A stretch of DNA of 64,000 nucleotides. Origin: Emticicia sp037153985. GTDB taxonomy: Bacteria > Bacteroidota > Bacteroidia > Cytophagales > Spirosomataceae. Both the position numbers and the translations under genes were made by a program. The notes below the pieces were generated by a model. The model made no database searches. It was not told the origin of the DNA and saw nothing but the letters and a program-made list of their open reading frames with translations. Location: assembly GCF_037153985.1 (NCBI RefSeq), contig NZ_JBBAYI010000001.1, forward strand, positions 186,001 to 250,000. Reading direction: 5' to 3'. Below are positions 16,575-24,722 of this stretch, one piece after another; positions within the stretch are counted from its first letter, which is position 1, and each line of letters starts with the position of its first letter.

Positions 16575-17558
16575 TTAAGCAAAAACCAGATTTTTCATAT
16601 AGTTAGCATCTGCTTCGGCTGCTTTAAGTGGTGTAGTGCCATCGAAACGTTCCTGTTCTACAATAAAATATTCAACACCGTTTTGTTTTGCTACATTCAA
16701 TAAATGCGGGAAATCTATTTTACCAGTTCCAACAATAGTAGAGAACGAGAATAACGGGTCGGTAACTTTTTCTTTCACAGTAATTTCTTTTACTTTATCG
16801 TCAGCCATTATATCTTTGACATGCACAAGACGGAAACGATTTTTGTATTTTTTCAACCATTCTTCAGGGTTTTCGCCTGCCGCAACTACCCAGTATAAAT
16901 CAGCTTCAAAATCAACTAGTTTGGGGTCAGTACCTTCGAGCAGAATTGTCTGAGGCATAGTGCCATTGGCAAATTTCTTGAATTCAAAATTATGGTTATG
17001 GTAGGCCATACGTAAGCCAGCTTTAGCCGCTATTTCACCCTGACGGTTCAACCCTTCGGCTGCTTTCTTCCATTCATCTTCCTTCTTTAAATCACCAAGA
17101 AAAGGATTAATCAGGTATTTCATGCCAATACTTGCGGCATCGTCAACCAGTTTTTTAAATTCTCCTTCTTTTTCTTTTTTCATGGTGTACTCTTCGCTGC
17201 AATGGGTACTGATAAGGCTCGTGCCTAAGTCATCCATTAAGGTTTTAAATTCTTTGGCTGTCATGCCCCAGAAAACACCCTTATCACCTTGAAAACTCTC
17301 AATTTGTTTGTAACCATAGCTAGCCAATGCTTTCAGAACACCTTTAGGGTCTTTAGCCAAGTCTTCTTTAACCGTCCAGAGTTGAATACCAAATTCTTTA
17401 ACCGAGGGGTCAATAAGCATCGATGATTTTGCTGTCGAATCAGCACTTTTTTCTTCTGTTTTTGATGAAGGCGTACATGACCATAACTCATTGGCTAATA
17501 GTGGAGTTGCCGCAAGCAGGCCTGTGTTACGTAGAAAATTTCGACGGTTTAGCTTCAT
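16575..17558 (-). CDS. Tat-exported sugar phosphate isomerase/epimerase-like TIM barrel
   Basis: A 327-residue protein. The N-terminus MKLNRRNFLRNTG has a twin-arginine motif (residues 5-6) and a possible lipobox at LWSC28. The rest matches the xylose-isomerase-like TIM-barrel family (AP endonuclease family 2): FGIQLWTVKEDL, GYKQIESFQG, ISTHCSEEY, MAYHNHNFEF, LVHVKDIM and YFIVEQERFDG supply the usual metal-binding His, Glu and Asp residues. Such exported forms are widespread in Bacteroidota; some act in sugar or inositol metabolism, but this one's substrate is unknown. An AAACGTTT operator-like site lies 80 bp upstream. Confidence 0.85.
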   Translation of the reverse strand: MKLNRRNFLRNTGLLAATPLLANELWSCTPSSKTEEKSADSTAKSSMLIDPSVKEFGIQLWTVKEDLAKDPKGVLKALASYGYKQIESFQGDKGVFWGMTAKEFKTLMDDLGTSLISTHCSEEYTMKKEKEGEFKKLVDDAASIGMKYLINPFLGDLKKEDEWKKAAEGLNRQGEIAAKAGLRMAYHNHNFEFKKFANGTMPQTILLEGTDPKLVDFEADLYWVVAAGENPEEWLKKYKNRFRLVHVKDIMADDKVKEITVKEKVTDPLFSFSTIVGTGKIDFPHLLNVAKQNGVEYFIVEQERFDGTTPLKAAEADANYMKNLVFA

Positions 17559-17635
17559 AGTTATCTTATTAATATTAAGGGGTTAGAAACAAATACTGCT
17601 ATCTGAAAAGAAGGTAAATGTAAATATAAAATTGT

Positions 17636-17650
17636 AAAAACGTTTCGTTT
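17636..17650. promoter_or_regulatory. AAACGTTT site upstream of the TIM-barrel gene
   Basis: AAAAACGTTTCGTTT contains the same AAACGTTT palindrome (17638-17645) as the two sites upstream of iolB. It lies between the divergent TIM-barrel gene (start 17558) and the methyltransferase gene (start 17702). Confidence 0.4.
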
Positions 17651-17701
17651 AGGGGCTATAATTTTCTTATTTTGTAAAAGGATTAGGAAAACAAAGAAGG
17701 C

Positions 17702-18898
17702 ATGTACGCAAAAATTTTTTTACAAGCAGGCAAAGAGCAAGTCGTGAAAAGGCTTCACCCGTGGGTGTTTTCAGGAGCCATCGCTAAAATTGAAGGTAAA
17801 CCCACCGATGGTGATACCGTAGAAGTATGTGATAAAAAAGGTGGGTATCTGGCTACCGGACATTTTTATAAAGGAAGTATAACGGTAAAGATTTTTTCTT
17901 ATGAACAAGTGATAGTTGATGAGGCTTTCTGGTATCAGAAACTCAAAACAGCGTATGATATACGCCAGATACTGGTTGCGCAACATCAGACAGAAACCAC
18001 CTGTTATAGACTAACGCACGGAGAAGGAGATGGATTCCCCGGGCTCATTCTTGATTATTATAATAATGTGGTAGTATTTCAGGCGCATACCATAGGTATG
18101 TGGCGTGAGAAAGAAAAAATAGTATCGGCCATTAAGCGTATTTATGCCGATGAACTATTGGCTATTTATGATAAAAGTACCGAAACACTGCCAGACGAGT
18201 TTGCCAAAACAGTAACTAATTCTTACCTGTTTTTGAAAAATGGCTTGGCAGTATCATTGCCTCATGAAGTAGCTGAAAACGGAAACAAGTTTCTGATTGA
18301 TTGGGAAACAGGGCAAAAAACAGGTTTTTTCCTCGACCAACGTGACAACCGTAAGCTACTGGCAGAATATGCCAAAGGTAAAAAGGTATTAAATGCTTTT
18401 TGCTATTCGGGAGGGTTCTCGATTTATGCTTTAAAGGCTGGGGCCAATGATGTACACTCGGTTGATGTTTCAAAAAAGGCTATTGAACTGGTGAATCAGA
18501 ACGTAGCTGCGAATGTCGGAGAAGTAAGTAACCATGAAGCCTATGCAGAAGATGTAATGAACTTCTTGAAAAAGAATGATCAGGTTTATGATTTGATTAT
18601 TCTTGACCCACCTGCCTATGCCAAGAGTATTGCCAAAAGGCATCAGGCCGTGCAAGGTTATAAACGCCTGAATATAGAAGGAATCAAACGGCTGGCAAAA
18701 GGAGGGCTTCTGTTTACTTTCTCCTGCTCTCAGGTGGTAGACCGCGAACTTTTTTATAACACAATTGTTTCGGCAGCACTTGAAGTAGGCCGGCAGGTAC
18801 GGGTATTGCATCATCTTTCACAGGGAGCCGACCACCCAGTTAATTTATTTCATCCCGAAGGGAGTTATTTAAAAGGGCTGGTATTACATATTGAGTAG
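17702..18898 (+). CDS. rlmI: RlmI-like 23S rRNA (cytosine-C5) methyltransferase
   Basis: A 398-residue class I SAM methyltransferase with an N-terminal PUA domain (residues 1-75; KRLHPWVFSGAI is typical) and a Rossmann domain from about 200. Motifs TGFFLDQRDNR (207-217), NAFCYSGGFS (231-240), LDPPAYAKS (301-309) and FTFSCSQ (338-344) match RlmI, which makes m5C1962 in 23S rRNA in E. coli. The catalytic Cys of the SCS motif is present. The target in this organism is inferred from the family. Confidence 0.88.
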   Translation: MYAKIFLQAGKEQVVKRLHPWVFSGAIAKIEGKPTDGDTVEVCDKKGGYLATGHFYKGSITVKIFSYEQVIVDEAFWYQKLKTAYDIRQILVAQHQTETTCYRLTHGEGDGFPGLILDYYNNVVVFQAHTIGMWREKEKIVSAIKRIYADELLAIYDKSTETLPDEFAKTVTNSYLFLKNGLAVSLPHEVAENGNKFLIDWETGQKTGFFLDQRDNRKLLAEYAKGKKVLNAFCYSGGFSIYALKAGANDVHSVDVSKKAIELVNQNVAANVGEVSNHEAYAEDVMNFLKKNDQVYDLIILDPPAYAKSIAKRHQAVQGYKRLNIEGIKRLAKGGLLFTFSCSQVVDRELFYNTIVSAALEVGRQVRVLHHLSQGADHPVNLFHPEGSYLKGLVLHIE

Positions 18899-18899
18899 G

Positions 18900-18928
18900 T
18901 ACTTTGCAGGTTCAAAACCTGCAAAGTA
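18900..18928. repeat. Intergenic perfect palindrome
   Basis: TACTTTGCAGGTT (18900-18912) and AACCTGCAAAGTA (18916-18928) form a perfect 13-bp inverted repeat with a CAA loop between two convergent genes. Neither side has a T-run, so a classical terminator is unlikely. It resembles the AACCTGCAA-type palindromic repeats found scattered in Bacteroidota genomes. Confidence 0.6.
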
Positions 18929-18935
18929 TTGTATA

Positions 18936-19445
18936 TTAACGGCCGAAGTCATCCTGCACACGGACTATATCGTTTTCATCCGATGGGTTCTCAGGGTCTG
19001 TATGTTGCCATATTTCGGCAATAATACCCCATTGGTCTAAGCCTATCAGGCGGTGTCTTTCTCCTTGTTTCAAGTTAATAATTGTACCTAAGGCAAGTGT
19101 TTGTACGTCGTTTTGTTCGTCAGTATCGCTCGTTACAACACCTGCAATGCCACCTACTACTTTCCAGATTTCGGCTCTGCGGAAATGGTACTGCCATGAC
19201 AGACGTTTGTGAGGAGCCACAACCAGAATTTTAGGGCTGAGTTTTTGGCCCGGAGCAAAATCATTGATACTTAAATGAGGAAAATAAGTTTTAATGAATT
19301 CAGGAGCCTGTTCTTCATTCAGAACGAAGAAGCCCCCCCAAGGGCGGCTCTGGTCTTGTGTGGCAATCTGAAAGCCTAAACCAGTAATTTCTTTCTCAAC
19401 TTGAGTAAAAACAACATTTTTTTCTATATTTTCCGAAAAATTCAT
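18936..19445 (-). CDS. Cupin protein related to the mannose-6-phosphate isomerase type II domain
   Basis: A 169-residue single cupin. RPWGGF (34-39), LSWQYHFRRAEIWKVVGG (82-99) and KQGERHRLIG (126-135) supply metal ligands Gln85, His87, Glu92 and His131, the QxHxxRxE layout of the C-terminal domain of ManC-type phosphomannose isomerases. It ends DDFGR, also typical. No nucleotidyltransferase domain is attached, so isomerase activity on a hexose phosphate is plausible but unproven. Confidence 0.8.
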   Translation of the reverse strand: MNFSENIEKNVVFTQVEKEITGLGFQIATQDQSRPWGGFFVLNEEQAPEFIKTYFPHLSINDFAPGQKLSPKILVVAPHKRLSWQYHFRRAEIWKVVGGIAGVVTSDTDEQNDVQTLALGTIINLKQGERHRLIGLDQWGIIAEIWQHTDPENPSDENDIVRVQDDFGR

Positions 19446-19477
19446 GTGATGCTACAATTAATTGAAATATTAAGAAT

Positions 19478-19497
19478 TAGTTTTGCAGACAAAATTA
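19478..19497. promoter_or_regulatory. Two opposed -7 elements between cupin and WD40 genes
   Basis: TAGTTTTG reads rightward at 19478-19485 (toward the WD40 gene) and TAATTTTG reads leftward from 19497 to 19490 (toward the cupin gene). They face each other 4 bp apart, so simultaneous firing would interfere. No clear TTTG -33 box was found for either. Confidence 0.4.
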
Positions 19498-19559
19498 TAA
19501 TAAATTGCTTATCCTTAACAAACAAATAAGTGCATGATTGTGAAAATCATGTAAAAGCC

Positions 19560-20465
19560 ATGATTCAAGTTGAGAAAATAGATACCTTTAGCGGGCATCG
19601 TGACTGCGTATATGCCTTGGAAAAATCAGGTGATAAACATCGTTTTTTTTCAGCAGGAGGCGATGGCTTCGTAGTAAGGTGGAATCTTCAGAAACCCGAC
19701 GTAGGCGAACTGATAGCCAAAGTAACAAATTCGGTTTATGCAATGGCCTATGTGCCAAAAGAAAACCACTTGTGGATAGCCCAGAATCAGGAAGGTATTC
19801 ATGTAATTGACCTCGAAACCAAAAAAGAAATCCGTTCCTTAAAATTAGCCTCTGCTCTTTATTTTGATATTCAGTTCTATGACAATCAGGCATTTGTTGC
19901 CGGAAGCGATGGGGTAATATCAGTCATTGATGTTGAAAGTTTTGCTTTTCGGAAACACTTGAAAGCCGCTGATGTAAGTGTCAGGTGCTTGGCTATTAAC
20001 CCCATTGAACGGGAATTAGCCGCAGGATATAGCGATAATACCATCAAAATTTTTGATTTAAAGAATTTTGAGCTAAAAAAAGTAATACCTGCGCATAACA
20101 ATTCGGTCTTTACAATAAAGTATTCGCCCGATTTTACGTTATTGTTGTCGGGTAGTAGAGATGCCAGACTAAAAGTCTGGAACGCCGAGCAAGACTATAA
20201 ACAGGAAGAAGAAATAGTGGCCCATACGTTTGCCATTAACCATCTGGCATTTAGCCCTGACGGGCATAGATTTGTAACTTGTAGTATGGACAAATCAATT
20301 AAAGTCTGGGATGCCAGCCAATTCAAATTATTAAAAGTTATAGATAGGGCCCGCCACGCAGGGCATGGCACATCAGTTAATAAAGTATGGTGGTCAGATT
20401 ATGAGCAGCAGATTGTTTCATGTAGTGACGACCGTACGGTTTCGGTCTGGCAATTGCATGAATAA
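19560..20465 (+). CDS. WD40-repeat protein
   Basis: A 301-residue protein from the ATG at 19560; a GTG 30 bp upstream is also open. Six to seven WD40 blades fill the sequence, for example TFSGHRDCVYAL, AADVSVRCLAINP, PAHNNSVFTIKYSPD with LLSGSRDARLKVWNAE, VAHTFAINHLAFSPDG with FVTCSMDKSIKVWD, and the last ending CSDDRTVSVWQLHE. It has no signal peptide or catalytic domain, so it is probably a cytoplasmic scaffold. The partners are unknown. Confidence 0.88.
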   Translation: MIQVEKIDTFSGHRDCVYALEKSGDKHRFFSAGGDGFVVRWNLQKPDVGELIAKVTNSVYAMAYVPKENHLWIAQNQEGIHVIDLETKKEIRSLKLASALYFDIQFYDNQAFVAGSDGVISVIDVESFAFRKHLKAADVSVRCLAINPIERELAAGYSDNTIKIFDLKNFELKKVIPAHNNSVFTIKYSPDFTLLLSGSRDARLKVWNAEQDYKQEEEIVAHTFAINHLAFSPDGHRFVTCSMDKSIKVWDASQFKLLKVIDRARHAGHGTSVNKVWWSDYEQQIVSCSDDRTVSVWQLHE

Positions 20466-20590
20466 AATCAGGTCAAAACTAAATATGTGTTTACTGGTTA
20501 TACTGAATAATGCCCTTTAAATCATATTCAAGATGCCGCCCAGGTATTGAAGAAAAAAGTTAAAAAAAGGAGTACCGATAGTTTTTTTAT

Positions 20591-20598
20591 TATTTTTG
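20591..20598 (+). promoter_or_regulatory. -7 element upstream of the DivIVA-HHH gene
   Basis: TATTTTTG matches TAnnTTTG exactly, 30 bp before the ATG at 20628. No clear TTTG was found at the -33 position. Confidence 0.4.
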
Positions 20599-20627
20599 CC
20601 TTAATAATTCCATAAAACATTGAAGAA

Positions 20628-22115
20628 ATGAAAATTACACCGCTCGAAATACGCCAACATGAATTTGAAAAAACTTTCAGAGGCTACAATATCGAAGAAG
20701 TTGATAATTTTTTAGCAAATCTCTCGCAGGAGTGGGAACGCATACTTAACGAAAGCAAGATGCTGAGAATGCAACTTGAAATGGCCGAAAAAGAAGCCAG
20801 CAAACTTCGGGAGATTGAAATGACTTTGTTCAAGACTTTAAAAACAGCCGAAGATACCAGCACCATGATTACCGAGCAGGCAAATCAGCAGGCTGATAAA
20901 TACTTGCAGGAGTCGAAGCAGAAAAGCGAACAAATTGTGCAGGAAGCTGAAGAAAAAGCCCGTGAAATTATACGCGAAGCCGAAACAAAAGCAAAATACA
21001 TTAAAGAAGAAGTGCTTGGCGAAGTAAAACTGCTAGAAAGAGACTTCAAAGATATGGACCAGTATAAAAACAACTTACTGGTACAAATGCGCAGCCTTTC
21101 TATGGCCACACTTGAGCATGTAAAACGCTTTGAAGAGAAATTCAACAAAGAGGAGTTTGAAGAAAAATTCTCCGAAGCAAGTGCTATTCTTTCAGACAAA
21201 GAAACGCTTGAAGCAGAAGAATTGGAAACGCCGAACGTGCCTCAAACCGAAGCTATTGTTGAAGAAATTCAGGAAGAAACCGAGGAGATAGTTGAAGAAG
21301 TACCAGAAGTAGTTGAAGAAACAGAAACTCCCGAAATTGAAGAACCTATAACAGAAGAAGCTGAAAAAGAGGAGGAAGAAGAACCAGAAGAGCTACCGTC
21401 TGCTAATGATATTATAGAGGAAGGACCACAAGAAGAAGAACAGGAGCCAGAAGAGGATGAACAACCAATAGTGGAAGAATCAGTAGCCGAAGAGGAATTG
21501 GTTGAAAAAGCCCCAGTTGAGGAAAGAAAAACCGAAGACTTGTCGATTATTGAGGGTATTGGCCCTAAAATAGCCATGTTACTGTACGATTCTGGGATTT
21601 TTAACTTTAAAGACTTAGCATCTACACCAGTAGCCAGAATTCGTGAAATACTAGAAAATGCCGGACCTGCCTATGCCATGCACGACCCAAGTACTTGGGT
21701 AGAACAGGCGTTGTTAGCTGCAGAAGGGCGTTTTGAAGAACTTGACGAGATGAAAGAACGGCTAATAGGAGGAAGGGCAGTGGAAGATGTTGAAGAAAAA
21801 GCCATTGATAATAGCGTAGGTTTCTTTGACTCCATTGGTGAAACTGAAACAGAAGAAGTAGCAGAAGAACCCGTAGCCAAAATAGAAACGCCAAAAGTTG
21901 AACCGCCTAAAACAGCACAGGAAAACAACATTGAATCAATTACCGAGGAAATGCTCGAAAAGGTGAATAAAGTAAAAGCGGCTATCAGAAAAGCAATGGT
22001 TGAAAAAGCTGACTCGCCTGCTAAAGATAATACCCCGTTGCCAACAGTTAATGATATTATCGGTAAAAGTAATGAGAGCAATAGCGGTGGAGGGTCATTT
22101 TTTGATAATATCTAG
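20628..22115 (+). CDS. DivIVA-domain coiled-coil protein with a C-terminal helix-hairpin-helix domain
   Basis: A 495-residue protein in clear segments. Residues 1-60 are a DivIVA-type N-terminus (ITPLEIRQHEFEKTFRGYNI, then EEVDNFL). Residues 60-180 form a long coiled coil. Residues 190-302 are Glu/Pro-rich and probably disordered. Residues 303-382 are an HHH_5-like domain (LSIIEGIGPKIAMLL, then DPSTWVEQALLAAEGRFEEL). Short motifs recur: LPSANDIIEEG (256-266) with LPTVNDIIGKS (471-481), and VGFFDSIGE with GGSFFDNI at the very end. DivIVA proteins mark curved or polar membrane in other phyla; an HHH domain usually contacts DNA. A role linking envelope and nucleoid is only a guess. Confidence 0.8.
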   Translation: MKITPLEIRQHEFEKTFRGYNIEEVDNFLANLSQEWERILNESKMLRMQLEMAEKEASKLREIEMTLFKTLKTAEDTSTMITEQANQQADKYLQESKQKSEQIVQEAEEKAREIIREAETKAKYIKEEVLGEVKLLERDFKDMDQYKNNLLVQMRSLSMATLEHVKRFEEKFNKEEFEEKFSEASAILSDKETLEAEELETPNVPQTEAIVEEIQEETEEIVEEVPEVVEETETPEIEEPITEEAEKEEEEEPEELPSANDIIEEGPQEEEQEPEEDEQPIVEESVAEEELVEKAPVEERKTEDLSIIEGIGPKIAMLLYDSGIFNFKDLASTPVARIREILENAGPAYAMHDPSTWVEQALLAAEGRFEELDEMKERLIGGRAVEDVEEKAIDNSVGFFDSIGETETEEVAEEPVAKIETPKVEPPKTAQENNIESITEEMLEKVNKVKAAIRKAMVEKADSPAKDNTPLPTVNDIIGKSNESNSGGGSFFDNI

Positions 22116-22156
22116 AGCTTAATAAATATCACACAAAGTAATTGATACATAATAAT

Positions 22157-22537
22157 ATGGGAATTATCTCGCTTGAAGGACTGGAGTTTTTTGCTTATCA
22201 CGGATACTATGATGAAGAGCAGAAAATCGGGAATAAGTATTCTATTGATATAGCCATTACGGCCGATTTAAATAGGGCAGCGCAAGAGGATAAGCTGAGA
22301 TTAACCGTTAATTATGAAGTAGTATATACAATAATAGCCAATGTTATGAAAGAAAAACATCGGCTATTAGAGCATATAGCGTATAAAATTATTGAAGCTG
22401 TTAAAGAGCAGTTTCCTGAAATACAACAAATTACTGTGAATGTTTCAAAATTTAATCCGCCTATTGGTGGGGTTTGCGAACGTTCAAAAGTAACAATTAC
22501 TACGCCTTTTAGCCTTCCTCCGGTAGAAGAAGGCTAA
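22157..22537 (+). CDS. folB: Dihydroneopterin aldolase (FolB)
   Basis: A 126-residue FolB from the ATG at 22157; a TTG 15 bp upstream is less likely. Family motifs ISLEGLEFFAYHGYYDEEQ (N-terminus), VNYEVVY, LLEHIAYKI and the C-terminal PIGGVCERSKVTI are present. FolB converts 7,8-dihydroneopterin to hydroxymethyl-dihydropterin in folate synthesis. The tail folds into a 12-bp inverted repeat (22506-22540) across the stop codon. It lies 41 bp downstream of the DivIVA-HHH gene. Confidence 0.93.
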   Translation: MGIISLEGLEFFAYHGYYDEEQKIGNKYSIDIAITADLNRAAQEDKLRLTVNYEVVYTIIANVMKEKHRLLEHIAYKIIEAVKEQFPEIQQITVNVSKFNPPIGGVCERSKVTITTPFSLPPVEEG

Positions 22538-22549
22538 AAGATTAGCTTA

Positions 22550-24541
22550 TCAGTTTGCTTGTGGCGAGCTATATCTTGCGGGTTTCCACTGATTATTTTT
22601 TGTATTCACGTCAGGCAATTTAGCATCTGGGTCAATCACAACTGACTCAATGGCTGAGGTTGACGGATACCTGAAACTCCAGCTACTACCACGTTGCCAT
22701 ATCTCTACTGGTAACTCTACCCGTTTACTTGTACCATTCGATTCCTTAATTTCTATGGTAACAGGCATTGGCATTTTTTCAAGGTTTTCAATCGTTATTA
22801 CGGCACCTTTAGTGGCATCTTGTTGAATATAACTTACATCTTTTACACTCTGGTCAATTTTCCAGTCATTCACATACCAGCCTTTCCAGAACCAACCCAA
22901 GTCTTCACCTGCGGCATCTTCCATTGTTCTAAAGAAATCAAGCGGGGTAGGGTGTTTAAAAGCCCAGCGGTTTACATACTCCTTGAAAGCGTAATCGAAA
23001 CGTTTTTCACCCAATACAATATCCCGCAGCATGGTTAAACCAAAACCGGGTTTCATGTAAGCAGCTAGCCCTAAATTATTACTTTGAATAACATCAGGGA
23101 TATTTAAAATAGGGTCTCTGTCATAGAAATACGGGGCGTATTGGCGCACATTTTCTGGCTGATAATACTCTCCGTTATTGAAGTTTTTAGTTGAAAGCGT
23201 ATTAATAAACGTATTAAAGCCTTCGTCCATCCAGCCATATTTTCTTTCATTAGACCCCACAATCATCGGGAACCAGTTATGACCAAACTCGTGATCGGTA
23301 ACTCCCCATAGGCTTTCACCTTTATCTCTGTAATCACAGAAAACAATGCCGGGATACTCCATTCCGGCAACTACACCTGCAACATTCGTAGCCGATGGAT
23401 AAGAATATTCATAGATATATTTAGAATAGAACTCAATACACCCTTTTACATATTCGGTTGAGCGATTCCAGCCATCGTTAGTTGCACTTTCAGTCGGATA
23501 CACCGACTGCGCCAACGAAGTTTTTCCACTTGGCAGATTAATTTTGGCGGCATCCCACACAAATGATTTTGACGAAGCCCAAGCCACATCGCGTGCTTGT
23601 TTACATTTGAATTTCCAAGTTAGCGTGCCACTTGTACGAGGTCTTGATTTTTCGTCGCTAACTTCATCTTTACTTCTGATAACAACAGTTTTGTCGCTGT
23701 TTTTGGCTTCGTTCAGGCGTTTGATTTGCTCAGGCGTTAATACTTCACTGGCATTCGTTAGCTCGCCCGACCCTGCCACAATATGGTTCCATGGTACAGT
23801 TATATTGTATTCAAAATCACCATATTCCAGATAAAACTCACCAGCTCCGAGATACGGAAGGGTATTCCAGCCTTCAATGTCATCATAAACAGCCATTCGT
23901 GGATACCACTGTGCCATTTCATAAATAGTACCATTGCCTGTTTCCTGTTTTCCCATTCTATCAGAGCCATAACGAGGAATTTTGAAAGAATAACTAATCT
24001 TTATTTTTAATTCTTCTCCATTGGTGAGTGGCTCTGATAAACGTATCTGCATACGGGTGTCATCAATCAGGTGTTCGGCATAAACCGATCGGTTCGATGA
24101 TTTTTTGCCAACCGTAACTTTTTTCTCGGCACTTACAAATTGTATGGCATAACCGCCATCAAAGCCCGTATTGCCGAAACGCCCGCCTGCAATAGCCGTT
24201 GTTTTGCCACCACGGGAGTTATCATTAAACTGGTTTTGGTCTAACTGTAACCAAACAAAAGGGAGTTTGTCGGGGCTATTGTTTTTGTAAGTGATTTCCA
24301 CTTCTGCTGTAAGAGTATTGGCTGCTTCATCAAGCGTAGCATTGATTTTATAATCAGCTCTGTTTTGCCAGTACATGGGCCCGGGTGCGCCTGAGCCGCT
24401 CCGATAGGCAGTACCTGGCATAAAATTAAACAAAGGATTAAAAGCATCGCGATTGTCATATTTAGATACCGCCGGTGTTTGTGCCTGCGAAATCTGCGTA
24501 ACAGCTAAAAGCCCTGCAATAAATAGCTTGCGTAGTTGCAT
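22550..24541 (-). CDS. Secreted M1 family metallopeptidase
   Basis: A 663-residue protein with a signal peptide (residues 1-20, ending SQA). The M1 zinc site HEFGH is at 417-421 with the third ligand Glu440 in GWMDEGFN, and the substrate motif is GMEYPG at 393-398 in place of canonical GAMEN. The N-terminal half is the beta-rich M1 domain. Family members cleave N-terminal residues from peptides; export suggests use of extracellular peptides. It converges on folB. Confidence 0.92.
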   Translation of the reverse strand: MQLRKLFIAGLLAVTQISQAQTPAVSKYDNRDAFNPLFNFMPGTAYRSGSGAPGPMYWQNRADYKINATLDEAANTLTAEVEITYKNNSPDKLPFVWLQLDQNQFNDNSRGGKTTAIAGGRFGNTGFDGGYAIQFVSAEKKVTVGKKSSNRSVYAEHLIDDTRMQIRLSEPLTNGEELKIKISYSFKIPRYGSDRMGKQETGNGTIYEMAQWYPRMAVYDDIEGWNTLPYLGAGEFYLEYGDFEYNITVPWNHIVAGSGELTNASEVLTPEQIKRLNEAKNSDKTVVIRSKDEVSDEKSRPRTSGTLTWKFKCKQARDVAWASSKSFVWDAAKINLPSGKTSLAQSVYPTESATNDGWNRSTEYVKGCIEFYSKYIYEYSYPSATNVAGVVAGMEYPGIVFCDYRDKGESLWGVTDHEFGHNWFPMIVGSNERKYGWMDEGFNTFINTLSTKNFNNGEYYQPENVRQYAPYFYDRDPILNIPDVIQSNNLGLAAYMKPGFGLTMLRDIVLGEKRFDYAFKEYVNRWAFKHPTPLDFFRTMEDAAGEDLGWFWKGWYVNDWKIDQSVKDVSYIQQDATKGAVITIENLEKMPMPVTIEIKESNGTSKRVELPVEIWQRGSSWSFRYPSTSAIESVVIDPDAKLPDVNTKNNQWKPARYSSPQAN

Positions 24542-24722
24542 ATTTAGAAATAGGTATGATATTGGTTTATAAATTTGTTAAATAACGATGTTAAAACGGT
24601 AAAGATAGGGTTTTCGTTTAATGAACGAAGTTAAAATTCATAAATGTTTAAAGAAACAGGGTTTCAAATTAAGAGTTTTTGTGTAATATTGACAGTTTAA
24701 ATCAACCCTCTCCATAACGAGC

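Noticed and set aside
21269..21577. Ser-rich 102-codon frame on the minus strand
   Set aside because: It is the antisense of the Glu-rich linker of the DivIVA-HHH gene; GAA/GAG repeats read as TTC/CTC and TCT/TCA on the other strand.
22506..22540. 12-bp inverted repeat at the folB stop as a terminator
   Set aside because: The arms read TTTT-stem-AAAA on the plus strand and no T-run follows on either strand, opposite to an intrinsic terminator.
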